NCBI GenBank assembly: GCA_015066015.1
Contig: SVPE01000006.1
Coordinates: 62,001 to 126,000, forward strand
From: Oscillospiraceae bacterium
GTDB lineage: Bacteria > Bacillota > Clostridia > Oscillospirales > Acutalibacteraceae
DNA length: 64,000 nt
Reading direction: 5' to 3'
The position numbers and the translations under genes are program-made. Shown piece after piece: positions 31,141-40,257 of this stretch. Numbering within the stretch: position 1 is the stretch's first letter; each line of letters starts with the position of its first letter. The notes under the pieces are model-generated. The model had not been told where the DNA came from. It saw only the letters and a list, made by a program, of their open reading frames with translations, and did not search any database.

Positions 31141-31949
31141 CTGAATTTTCTTTTGTACTTCTTTTTTGCTTGTTCGAGCGTCATTACATTGGCTACATCA
31201 ACGCTGTTTGCGTGAATATACCCGTGAAGCTCTTCGTTTGCACAGATTAAAGCACACGCAATAAACTGAAGTTTTTTATTTTTCAGCATAACATCGGTTA
31301 CTGAATTGTCGATTATGACTCTTGCACAGCTGACAAGTGCTGTTTTTTCTCCGATATTGTCAAGGAAGTTTTTATCAACCTTGATTTCCGATTTGTTGTT
31401 AATGATTTTAACAACAGTATCAATTTCGAGCATTGATCCGTTGTGCTCAAGAATTTCAACAAAGGCATCCTTCGATTTTATAAGGCAACCGTTTACAATA
31501 AGTCTGATTTTCATGCTTTCGGGGATATCCTTGATAACGGTCAGACCGTTGCAGATAATCAGACTGTTTTCGGTCACGTCGCTTTTTGTAATGATAGAGC
31601 TGCCGTTGTGGATACAGGCGCCGGACGGTATTACCATTTCGTTTGCAATCATAGACTTTTTTATTCCTGCATAAACCTCTGCAAATTCGGGACTCATATT
31701 TTCGGGCAGGATTACATTCGCTACTCTGCTTATGGATTTGATTTTTTTCAGAGCTTCAGGTGTGAATTGCCTGAGATCCAGGTTTGCTTGATTTCTTATT
31801 CTTGCCATATTGCTTCCTTCTTTCTTTTTAATTTTTCCGGTTTTGCAGATAAATGCGGATATGGGCATCTCGCTATAGTATGCAAGTACATCGTTAAAAT
31901 CCATACCGCCGCTTTTTAGCTCAGATAATCCGCCGTAAAGCTTTGACAT
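31134..31949 (-). CDS. Uncharacterised protein overlapping the sigma gene (start 31949 or ~31808)
   Basis: 7-bp overlap with sigma gene; C-terminal half is beta-rich with repeated IVNG/IHNG/ICNG turns. Confidence 0.6.
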   Translation of the reverse strand: MSKLYGGLSELKSGGMDFNDVLAYYSEMPISAFICKTGKIKKKEGSNMARIRNQANLDLRQFTPEALKKIKSISRVANVILPENMSPEFAEVYAGIKKSMIANEMVIPSGACIHNGSSIITKSDVTENSLIICNGLTVIKDIPESMKIRLIVNGCLIKSKDAFVEILEHNGSMLEIDTVVKIINNKSEIKVDKNFLDNIGEKTALVSCARVIIDNSVTDVMLKNKKLQFIACALICANEELHGYIHANSVDVANVMTLEQAKKKYKRKFRW

Positions 31950-32038
31950 AATATTTTTTCACTTTCTGTTTTACTAAAACCGGTTTCATTAAGTAAGACG
32001 AAGAAAAGTGCACAAGTGTCTGCGAAAAAAAGAATTTT

Positions 32039-32767
32039 TTACAAATTACAGTAATATTTTATCGCCGTACTTACAAATTCGGCCGTACCGTCAGCGTTTT
32101 TGTCAATATTTGCTTTGAACCGCTCGTCGAGTACATACATCTGACCGAGACCTGAGAGAATTTCTCTTGTGCAGGTGTAGAAGTTGTCTGTGATGAACTC
32201 CTGAAGTTTTTTTACAAGTGCCTGCACCTCTTGGGTTTCGGGTGAAGCACCGCTTTTCATAATTTCGGCAAAGTTGCTGAAAATCAGATTCATTTCGTTT
32301 GTCGCCGAATCAAAGTCGTTTTTTGTGTGTCTTTTGCTCTTTTCTGTGTATTCCTTGTAGGCGGCGGTGGCTCCCCATCTTTCTTTTGCTTCACGTTTAT
32401 AATTTTCGAAAGTGCTATTATCAAAAGTATTCATAATGTTTCTTCCTTTCTTTGCATCGTCGATTGCTGAAATAAGTCTTTCAAGCCGTTCTTTTTTGAG
32501 AACGAGAAGCTTTTTCTGCTCGTCGAGGGCGTTGTTTTTGTCGTAATCGGGAGATGATATAATTTCAAAAATGCTTTTCAAAGGAAAATCAAGCTCACGG
32601 TAAAAGAGAATTTCCTGCATGCGAAGAAGTGAATCTTCATCATAAAAACGGTATCCGGTGAATTTGTCGGTTTCCGACGGACTGAGTAAACCTATTTCAT
32701 CGTAATAATGCAGAGTGCGCACACTGACTCCCGTAAGAGCGGCAAATTCTTTGATTCGCATTTTCAT
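32039..32767 (-). CDS. MerR-family regulator with TipAS effector domain
   Basis: MRIKEFAALTGVSVRTLHYYDEIGLLSPSE; C-terminal TipAS-like helical domain. Confidence 0.88.
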   Translation of the reverse strand: MKMRIKEFAALTGVSVRTLHYYDEIGLLSPSETDKFTGYRFYDEDSLLRMQEILFYRELDFPLKSIFEIISSPDYDKNNALDEQKKLLVLKKERLERLISAIDDAKKGRNIMNTFDNSTFENYKREAKERWGATAAYKEYTEKSKRHTKNDFDSATNEMNLIFSNFAEIMKSGASPETQEVQALVKKLQEFITDNFYTCTREILSGLGQMYVLDERFKANIDKNADGTAEFVSTAIKYYCNL

Positions 32768-32785
32768 TTTTATCACCTCAAAAGT

Positions 32786-32816
32786 AGTGTACACCATAAC
32801 GTAGCGTAAGAGTCAA
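32786..32816 (-). promoter_or_regulatory. MerR-type promoter with 19-bp spacer
   Basis: Minus strand TTGACT-19 nt (CTTACGCTACGTTATGGTG)-TACACT. Confidence 0.65.
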
Positions 32817-32835
32817 TACTTTTTTTGAAAGATTT

Positions 32836-33507
32836 TTACCATATAAAAGGAATGAGTCGGTATTTTACCTTCTGTTTGTACTCTTTGTAGCCGTCAAGCT
32901 CTTTTTCTAAAAATTCCTCTTCGTGCTTTATCCTCTTTGCTATTATAAAAGGATAGATAAGAAAGATAAGTAAAGCGTAAGCGGAGCCTAAAACGAGTGG
33001 CATAGTAAGAAATAAAAGCAAGGTCGCGCTGTACATCGGGTGTCTCACAATGCCGTAAAGTCCGGTGTCCACTACTTTCTGATTTTCCTGTACCTCTATT
33101 GTACGGGAAAGATATGTGTTTTCTCGCATAACCTCTGCATAAAGGGCGTAGGATATGAGAAAAAGCACTGTTGCGGCAATTACAACTGCATCGGGAAGCT
33201 TGTGCCAGGAAAAACGGAAGTTAAGACCTGCAACAATAAAACCGCAAAGAAACATAAGTCCGCTGAGCTTTACGACTAAATCCTGTTCCTTTTGTTCTTC
33301 CTTTGCATTGAGTCGGCTTTTTAAAAGAGCGGGATTCTTGATCATCATAACAATTCCTGCAAGGAACATCGGAATAAAGAGAAGTGCTATAAAAATCCAA
33401 CCGTTGATATAGCTGAAACTGCCGGCAGGGAGAAACACGAGAATCCCGACAAGAATCAGTCCTGCGAAAAATTTTATTATAGCTGAAAGAAATAATTTTT
33501 TGGTCAA
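32836..33507 (-). CDS. Isoprenylcysteine carboxyl methyltransferase-like membrane protein
   Basis: Polytopic; VDTGLYGIVRHPMYSATLLLFLTMPLVLGS...RIKHEEEFLEKELDGYKEYKQKVKYRLIPFIW. Confidence 0.85.
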   Translation of the reverse strand: MTKKLFLSAIIKFFAGLILVGILVFLPAGSFSYINGWIFIALLFIPMFLAGIVMMIKNPALLKSRLNAKEEQKEQDLVVKLSGLMFLCGFIVAGLNFRFSWHKLPDAVVIAATVLFLISYALYAEVMRENTYLSRTIEVQENQKVVDTGLYGIVRHPMYSATLLLFLTMPLVLGSAYALLIFLIYPFIIAKRIKHEEEFLEKELDGYKEYKQKVKYRLIPFIW

Positions 33508-33601
33508 TGCTGTCGTCTCCTTTGTTCAGAGTGTGGTTTCTGTATAAGATGGTATAGCAGACAAAAATCAAGCCGGGCAGGAGAGCTGAAGTCTGAGTAT
33601 T

Positions 33602-34126
33602 TTATGATGTTGCATCTTGCTTTTTTTTATTATTAGCAGCGTGAAAAGCATCCCAGGATGCACTCACTTCTTTGGGGTCACGGATAGTAATTAATTCACC
33701 TTTTTCGTTTAAAGTGTAAATATTTTTAAAACAATCAGGCATAGCGTTGTATTGCTCTTCCAGTTGTTTATTGAAGGCGTGAAAACACTCATAATCATAT
33801 TCGTTTATCAGATAAGGCATCAGAAATACAGAACGCATGCTTTCATATTCAGAATAGTCATAAGGTGTATGTGAAGGTCTTCTTTTTAACAGATCCAACA
33901 TTTTAGTCATTAAAACATCTACTTCTTTTTCATCTGCGTAGGCTGAGTATCCTCTTACGGCACTTAATTTCATATCAAGATATCGCTCTTTTTTAAATGA
34001 TTTAAAGAAAAACTCTTTTGCATCAGAAGGTAAATTAAGTAACAGGTATTTTAATATTTGATTTCTTTTGAATATATCTTTAGTAATGAAATATTCTTCC
34101 ATTAACTCCTTTGTTGGTTTTTCCAT
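33602..34126 (-). CDS. Hypothetical helical (HEAT-like) protein
   Basis: Start MEKPTKELMEEYFITKD chosen; no recognised family. Confidence 0.5.
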   Translation of the reverse strand: MEKPTKELMEEYFITKDIFKRNQILKYLLLNLPSDAKEFFFKSFKKERYLDMKLSAVRGYSAYADEKEVDVLMTKMLDLLKRRPSHTPYDYSEYESMRSVFLMPYLINEYDYECFHAFNKQLEEQYNAMPDCFKNIYTLNEKGELITIRDPKEVSASWDAFHAANNKKKQDATS

Positions 34127-34250
34127 TTTATCATCCCTGAATGTTTTGTATAAATAAATTATATCACAGTAATATTTGTTTTTCAATGTTTTAATCGCTC
34201 ACCGCGGGGCGTCACCTTTCTTGAAAGAAAGGTGGTCCAAAGAACTTTTG

Positions 34251-34299
34251 CACCTTAACAAAAGAGCAGACCTTTCAGCCTGCTCTTTTGTTAAGGTGT
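34251..34299. terminator. Long stem-loop (19 bp)
   Basis: CACCTTAACAAAAGAGCAG...CTGCTCTTTTGTTAAGGTG. Confidence 0.6.
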
Positions 34300-34316
34300 A
34301 AACTTAACCGTTACAT

Positions 34317-34696
34317 CAGCGCGTTCCTGTGCGCTTTAATTTTCAGGCTTAATAGAAGTGTACAGGATGGTGTTTTCTTCGAACGAAGGTGTATGAAAAT
34401 ACTCCGAGAGAGAAAAAACACCAAGAGCCCGAAGAAAAAGAGCAAACCTGAAGGTCTGCTCTTTCTTTTATTCAAGCCGTTAATTAACTTGCTTATCAGC
34501 GCGTTCCTGTGCGCTTTAATTTTCAGGCTTAATAGAAGCGTACAGGATGGTGTTTTCTTCGAACGAAGGTGTATAAAAATACTCCGAGAGAGAAAAAACA
34601 CCAAGAGCCCGAAGAAAAAGAGCAAACCCGAAGGTCTGCTCTTTCTTTTATTCAAGCCGTTAATTAACTTGCTTATCAGCGCGTTCCTGTGCGCTT
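34317..34696 (-). repeat. 180-bp tandem repeat, 2 copies plus 20-bp partial; diverged relative of the core element at 44.5/57.5 kb
   Basis: cagcgcgttcctgtgcgct at 34317, 34497 and 34677 (period 180 bp); reverse strand has CTCTCGGAGTA...TACACCTTCG as in the core. Confidence 0.85.
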
Positions 34697-34706
34697 ATCT
34701 TAAGCC

Positions 34707-37700
34707 TTATTCTGCGTCGGGAGCGTAGAGATCCTTAAGCTTAAGAAGATGAGCGTATCTTGCCTTAGCAACGTCTTCACTCTTCTGGAAGAGTGCGTCT
34801 GCTCTGTCGGGGAATTCACGCATAAGTCTTGTGTAACGTGCTTCGTTCTTGATGAATGCCTGATACTCAGCGTTGGGCTCCTTACTGTCAAGTGTGAAGG
34901 GATTCTTTCCTTCTGCCTTGAGAGCAGGATTGAAGCGGAAGAGATTCCAGTAACCGCATTCAACAGCCTTCTTCATTTCAGCCTGGCAGTTAACCATACC
35001 GCCCTTGATTGAGTGCATTTCGCAGGGTGAGTAGCCGATGATGAGTGAGGGACCGTTGTAAGCTTCTGCTTCCTGGATTGCCTTGAGTGTCTGAGCCATG
35101 TTAGCACCCATAGCGATCTGTGCAACGTAAACATAGCCGTAGCTCATAGCGATTTCAGCAAGGCTCTTCTTGTTGATTTCCTTACCTGCAGCTGCGAACT
35201 GTGCAACCTGACCGATGTTGGAAGCCTTTGAAGCCTGACCGCCGGTGTTGGAGTAAACTTCTGTATCGAATACCATTACGTTTACATTCTTACCTGAAGC
35301 AAGAACGTGGTCAAGACCGCCGTAACCGATATCGTATGCCCAGCCGTCACCACCGAAGATCCATACGGATTTCTTTGAAAGGTATTCGCTGTTGTTGAGA
35401 ACATCCTTGCAAAGGTCGCAGTTTGCGCCTGCTGCTTCGATAGCTGCAACAAGAGCCTTTGAAGCCTTAGCGTTCTTTTCACCGTCGTCAAGAGTTGCGA
35501 GGTATTCTTCACCTGCAGCCTTAACGTCTGCTGCACAAGCATCGGAAGCGATCATGCCCTTAACGTCGTCGATAAGTCTTGATCTGATAGCATCCTGGCC
35601 GTAGTACATACCGAGACCGTGCTCAGCGTTGTCTTCGAAGAGTGAGTTTGCCCATGCAGGACCGTGGCCGTCCTTATTAACGGTGTAGGGTGATGTAGCT
35701 GCGGGGCCGCCCCAGATTGATGAACAGCCTGTAGCGTTGGAGATGTACATTCTGTCACCGAAGAGCTGAGTGATAAGACGTGCATATGATGTTTCAGCAC
35801 AACCTGCGCATGAGCCTGAGAACTCAAGAAGCGGCTTCTTGTACTGACTGGAAACAACGTTGAGAACCTTTGTTGTTTCTTCCTTTTCTGTTACGTTTGC
35901 TACGCAGTAATCGAATACTTCCTGCTCTGCAAGCTGAGATTCCTTGGAAACCATCTTGAGAGACTTTGTGGGACATACGCCGATACATACGCCGCAACCC
36001 ATACAGTCCATAGGTGAAACAGCAAGAGTGTAGGTGTAGTTTGTCTTTACAACGGGCTTTTCAGCCTTCTTCATCTGTGCGGGAGCTGCTGCAACCTCTT
36101 CTTCGTTCATAGCGAAGGGACGGATTGTAGCGTGAGGACAAACGTAAGCACACTGGTTACATTTTGCACAGGTTGTGGGATCCCATTCGGGAACGAGAAC
36201 AGCAACGCCTCTCTTTTCGTGAGCTGATGCGCCGTGCTCGAAGGTACCGTCAGCGTGATCAACGAATGCTGAAACGGGAAGTGAGCTGCCTTCCATAAGA
36301 CCAACGGGCTTAAGGATTGTGTCAACCATCTTAACGAGCTTTTCTGCGCCCTCTGATTTAGCAGCTGTTGCGCAGTCTTCTGCGTTTGCCCATGCAGCGG
36401 GAACTTCAACCTTGTGGAATGCAGTTGCACCGGCATCGATAGCGTTGTGGTTAGCATCAACAATATCCTGACCCTTCTTCGAGTAGGACTTTGTTGCAGC
36501 GTCCTTCATATACTGAATTGCTTCGTCTGAAGGCATAACGTTTGCAAGAGCAAAGAAAGCGGACTGGAGAATTGTGTTTGTTCTCTTGCCCATGCCAACC
36601 TTAACAGCAAGGTCAATAGCGTTAACTGTGTAAAGCTGGATGTTGTTCTTTGCGATATATCTCTTTGCATCTGCAGCAAGGTGCTTGTCGAGTTCTTCGT
36701 CTGACCACTGGCAGTTGATGAGGAATACACCGCCGGGTTTAACGTCGTTGACCATCTTGAAGCCCTTGTCGATGTATGAGGGGTTGTGGCATGCAACAAA
36801 GTCAGCCTTGTTGATATAGTAGGGGCTCTTGATAGGCTTGTCACCGAAACGAAGGTGAGAAATTGTGATACCGCCGGTCTTCTTTGAGTCATACTGGAAG
36901 TAAGCCTGAACGTACTTGTCTGTATGGTCACCGATGATCTTGATGGAGTTCTTGTTAGCACCAACAGTACCGTCACCGCCGAGGCCCCAGAACTTGCATT
37001 CGATTGTACCTTCAGCAGCCGTGTTGGGAGCAACCTCTTCTTCAAGTGAAAGATTTGTTACGTCGTCAACAATGCCGAGAGTGAACTGAGCCTTAGGAGC
37101 ATCCTTTTTGAGCTCGTTGAATACAGCAAAGATGCTTGAGGGAGGTGTATCCTTTGAACCGAGACCGTAACGGCCGCCGATTACCTTGATGTCAGCTCTG
37201 CCGTTTGTAGCAAGAGCGGTAACAACGTCAAGATAGAGAGGCTCGCCAAGTGAGCCGGGTTCCTTTGTTCTGTCGAGAACTGCGATTTTCTTAACGGTTT
37301 CGGGAATAGCAGCAAGAAGATGCTTTGCTGAGAAGGGTCTGTAAAGACGAACCTTTACAAGACCAACCTTTTCGCCTGCTGCTGTGAGGTAGTCGATAAC
37401 TTCCTCAGCAACGTCGTTGATTGAACCCATAGCGATGATGATCTTTTCAGCATCGGGAGCACCGTAGTAGTTGAAGAGCTGATAGTTAGTGCCGATCTTG
37501 GCATTAACCTTGTTCATATATTCTTCAACGATTTCGGGAACTGCATCGTAGTACTTGTTACATGCTTCTCTGTTCTGGAAGAAGATGTCGTCGTTTTCGT
37601 GTGAACCGCGCATTACGGGGCGCTCGGGATTGAGAGCTCTCTTACGGAAAGCTTCAACAGCGTCCATATCGCACATTTCCTTAAGGTCGTCGAAATCCCA

Positions 37701-38255
37701 TACTTCAATTTTCTGAAGTTCGTGAGATGTACGGAAACCGTCAAAGAAGTTGAGGAAGGGAACACGGCTCTTGATTGATGCAAGGTGAGCAACAGCACCG
37801 ATGTCCATAACTTCCTGAGTATTTGTTTCAGCGAGCATTGCGAAGCCTGTCTGACGGCAAGCGTAAACGTCGGAATGATCGCCGAAGATGTTAAGAGCGT
37901 GTGATGCTACACAACGTGCGGAAACATGGAAAACGCAGGGGAGAAGCTCACCGGCAATTTTGTACATGTTGGGGATCATAAGAAGAAGACCCTGTGAAGC
38001 TGTGTAGGTTGTTGTGAGTGCGCCTGCGCCGAGTGATCCGTGAACGGTACCGGCAGCACCTGCTTCTGACTGCATTTCAACAACATTTACTTTTGTGCCG
38101 AAAATGTTCTTGAGGCCCTGAGCTGACCACTGATCAACATAGTCTGCCATAGGGCTTGAAGGGGTGATGGGATAAATACCGGCTACTTCTGTAAACGCGT
38201 ATGAAACGTGAGCAGCGGCATTGTTACCGTCCATGGTTTTCATTTTTCTGGCCAT
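34707..38255 (-). CDS. nifJ: Pyruvate:ferredoxin (flavodoxin) oxidoreductase
   Basis: MDGNNAAAHVSYAFTEVAGIYPITPSSPMADYVD; two 4Fe-4S motifs; TPP domain FGGDGWAYDIGYGGLDHVLASGKNVNV. Confidence 0.97.
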   Translation of the reverse strand: MARKMKTMDGNNAAAHVSYAFTEVAGIYPITPSSPMADYVDQWSAQGLKNIFGTKVNVVEMQSEAGAAGTVHGSLGAGALTTTYTASQGLLLMIPNMYKIAGELLPCVFHVSARCVASHALNIFGDHSDVYACRQTGFAMLAETNTQEVMDIGAVAHLASIKSRVPFLNFFDGFRTSHELQKIEVWDFDDLKEMCDMDAVEAFRKRALNPERPVMRGSHENDDIFFQNREACNKYYDAVPEIVEEYMNKVNAKIGTNYQLFNYYGAPDAEKIIIAMGSINDVAEEVIDYLTAAGEKVGLVKVRLYRPFSAKHLLAAIPETVKKIAVLDRTKEPGSLGEPLYLDVVTALATNGRADIKVIGGRYGLGSKDTPPSSIFAVFNELKKDAPKAQFTLGIVDDVTNLSLEEEVAPNTAAEGTIECKFWGLGGDGTVGANKNSIKIIGDHTDKYVQAYFQYDSKKTGGITISHLRFGDKPIKSPYYINKADFVACHNPSYIDKGFKMVNDVKPGGVFLINCQWSDEELDKHLAADAKRYIAKNNIQLYTVNAIDLAVKVGMGKRTNTILQSAFFALANVMPSDEAIQYMKDAATKSYSKKGQDIVDANHNAIDAGATAFHKVEVPAAWANAEDCATAAKSEGAEKLVKMVDTILKPVGLMEGSSLPVSAFVDHADGTFEHGASAHEKRGVAVLVPEWDPTTCAKCNQCAYVCPHATIRPFAMNEEEVAAAPAQMKKAEKPVVKTNYTYTLAVSPMDCMGCGVCIGVCPTKSLKMVSKESQLAEQEVFDYCVANVTEKEETTKVLNVVSSQYKKPLLEFSGSCAGCAETSYARLITQLFGDRMYISNATGCSSIWGGPAATSPYTVNKDGHGPAWANSLFEDNAEHGLGMYYGQDAIRSRLIDDVKGMIASDACAADVKAAGEEYLATLDDGEKNAKASKALVAAIEAAGANCDLCKDVLNNSEYLSKKSVWIFGGDGWAYDIGYGGLDHVLASGKNVNVMVFDTEVYSNTGGQASKASNIGQVAQFAAAGKEINKKSLAEIAMSYGYVYVAQIAMGANMAQTLKAIQEAEAYNGPSLIIGYSPCEMHSIKGGMVNCQAEMKKAVECGYWNLFRFNPALKAEGKNPFTLDSKEPNAEYQAFIKNEARYTRLMREFPDRADALFQKSEDVAKARYAHLLKLKDLYAPDAE

Positions 38256-38537
38256 TGGATTTTGTCCTCCTTGTATTTCTTAAATAATTAGCAATGAATT
38301 ACCACATAGTATTCTATCACTTTCTTTTCAAGATGTAAATAGATAACAGATAAAAAATTTTACCTTTCAAGTCAAAAAATTGTAATTCTCCTCCTCTGAA
38401 CAACCGACGTCGTATTGTTCGCTTTTTTGTTAATTCTTTCGCAAAAATTTGTTAATTCTTTCGCAAAAAAAAGAGAAAAAAGCAATATTATTTTATAAAT
38501 AAGAATATTATTATAGGTACGTACGGAGGAACCTTCA

Positions 38538-40088
38538 ATGAAAAGAATTTTAAGCATTCTCTTAACCTTAATTCTGGTGTTTTCTCTTTCTGTTCCGGCG
38601 TTTGCGGCAGAAGATAACGAGCACCCCACAATCTATGTTACCGGCGCACAGACAAACGATATCTATAGTGCCGACGGTGAGCTTGTATCTGATTTTGACA
38701 TCGATCTTGAAGCCGTACTCGAAGAAAAGGGTATGGGACTTCTCAAGGAATTTGCTCTCGGTATGCTTACAGACGATTATAAACAGTGGGCAAGCGACTT
38801 CCACGACGTTGTTGTGGATATCTACGGCAACTCCGCACTCGACAAAAACGGCGAGTCATCAAACGGCTCACATCCCGCAAAGCACTCCTCAACTGTTGAC
38901 GTTGAAGAAAAAACAGAGGGCTACAAAATGTGGGACTACCGCTTCTGGTACGACTGGCGTCTTGATCCCCTTGTAACCGGTAATGAGCTCAGAGTTTACA
39001 TTGACAGAGTTCTTGAAGCAACCGGCGAAACCAAGGTGAATCTTGCAGGCCGCTGCTACGGTGCAAACGTTATTGCCGCTTACGTTGCAACAAACAAAGA
39101 ACACGCAGAGGCATATGTTGACGACATTTCCTACTATGCACCCTCCATCGACGGTATCGACTTTATGACAGCTCTTTTCACCGGCGATATTTATCTTGAC
39201 CCCGATGCAGTAAACAACTTTGCCGATTGGTACATCGAAAACGAAAATCTTATTGAAGACGATGCTCTTGCAGCTCTCATTATGACCCTTATTGAGCTTT
39301 TCAATCAGGTTGAGGTACTCGGCTTTACTGCAGATGCCATTGACCTTCTTGTTGACCGCATCAAAACAGACCTTCTACCGCCCATCCTCAGAGACACCTT
39401 CGCCTCCTGGCCTTCATACTGGGCTATGGTAACTCAGGGTAATCTCGAAAAGGCTATCAGCTTCATTTTCGGCGGTGTTGAGGAAGAATACAGCAGCTTC
39501 ATCACAAAGGTACGCACATATTACGATACAGTACAGAAGGACCATAATGCTACCGTTCTCGAAATGAGAGAAAGAGGCGTACGCTACAACATTTTCGCAA
39601 AGTACAACTTCCCCGACTATCCCCTTTACGAGGGTGCCGCAGTGCAGGGCGACGGTGATACGTCTATCCCCCGTCAGACCTTCGGCGCAACCGCAGCAGA
39701 TTACGGCAAGGTACTCAGCAAGAACTACATCGACTCAATATCCGCAGAAAACCTGAAGTATCTCTCTCCCGACCACAAAATCGATGCATCCACCTGTCTT
39801 CTTCCCGAGAATACCTGGTTTATCAAAAATCTTCACCACGATCATTGGGGCTCAATTGAGGACGTAAGCCTTGTAATTATGAATAACGATTACAACGTTT
39901 CCGATCAGGACGTATTCCCCCAGTATATGGACAACAATAACAATATGGCAGAGGTAACCCCCGATGAGGATTACGATAAGCCTGCCGAAAACAAGCTTGT
40001 CAGTCTTTTCCGTTTCATATCCGCTCTGCTAAACTTCTTCACAAAGCTCCTGAACGGCGAGCTTTCCTTCGACGGATCTTTTGACTAA
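38538..40088 (+). CDS. Secreted alpha/beta-hydrolase-like protein (paralog of 58065-59726)
   Basis: Signal peptide; nucleophile-elbow-like VNLAGRCYGANVIAAYVA; shared C-term RFISALLNFFTKLLNGELSFD. Confidence 0.7.
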   Translation: MKRILSILLTLILVFSLSVPAFAAEDNEHPTIYVTGAQTNDIYSADGELVSDFDIDLEAVLEEKGMGLLKEFALGMLTDDYKQWASDFHDVVVDIYGNSALDKNGESSNGSHPAKHSSTVDVEEKTEGYKMWDYRFWYDWRLDPLVTGNELRVYIDRVLEATGETKVNLAGRCYGANVIAAYVATNKEHAEAYVDDISYYAPSIDGIDFMTALFTGDIYLDPDAVNNFADWYIENENLIEDDALAALIMTLIELFNQVEVLGFTADAIDLLVDRIKTDLLPPILRDTFASWPSYWAMVTQGNLEKAISFIFGGVEEEYSSFITKVRTYYDTVQKDHNATVLEMRERGVRYNIFAKYNFPDYPLYEGAAVQGDGDTSIPRQTFGATAADYGKVLSKNYIDSISAENLKYLSPDHKIDASTCLLPENTWFIKNLHHDHWGSIEDVSLVIMNNDYNVSDQDVFPQYMDNNNNMAEVTPDEDYDKPAENKLVSLFRFISALLNFFTKLLNGELSFDGSFD

Positions 40089-40107
40089 AGCTATATCCAA
40101 CCGTTAT

Positions 40108-40150
40108 CAGCCGGATACCCGAAAGGTATCCGGCTGAATGCACTTTTTTA
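40108..40150 (+). terminator. Stem-loop terminator
   Basis: CAGCCGGATACC-cgaa-GGTATCCGGCTG then T-run. Confidence 0.7.
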
Positions 40151-40257
40151 TGCACAGCACAACTTATCGTTGATATTTTTATCATATTTGTATATTGATT
40201 TTATTTCTCCGTTGTGCTAAAGTATAGTTATGCAAATTTTATAAAGGAGAGAAAAAT

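Noticed and set aside
34288-34728. 146-aa ORF (and antisense 34311-34655) with LLISAFLCALIFRLNRSV repeats
   Set aside because: Open on both strands only because the 180-bp structured repeat has a length divisible by three; no RBS, no family, and the sequence is explained by non-coding hairpins.
36107-37045. Long antisense or shadow ORFs within the PFOR gene
   Set aside because: Low-complexity Ser/Leu/Thr-rich shadows in a strongly recognised coding frame.
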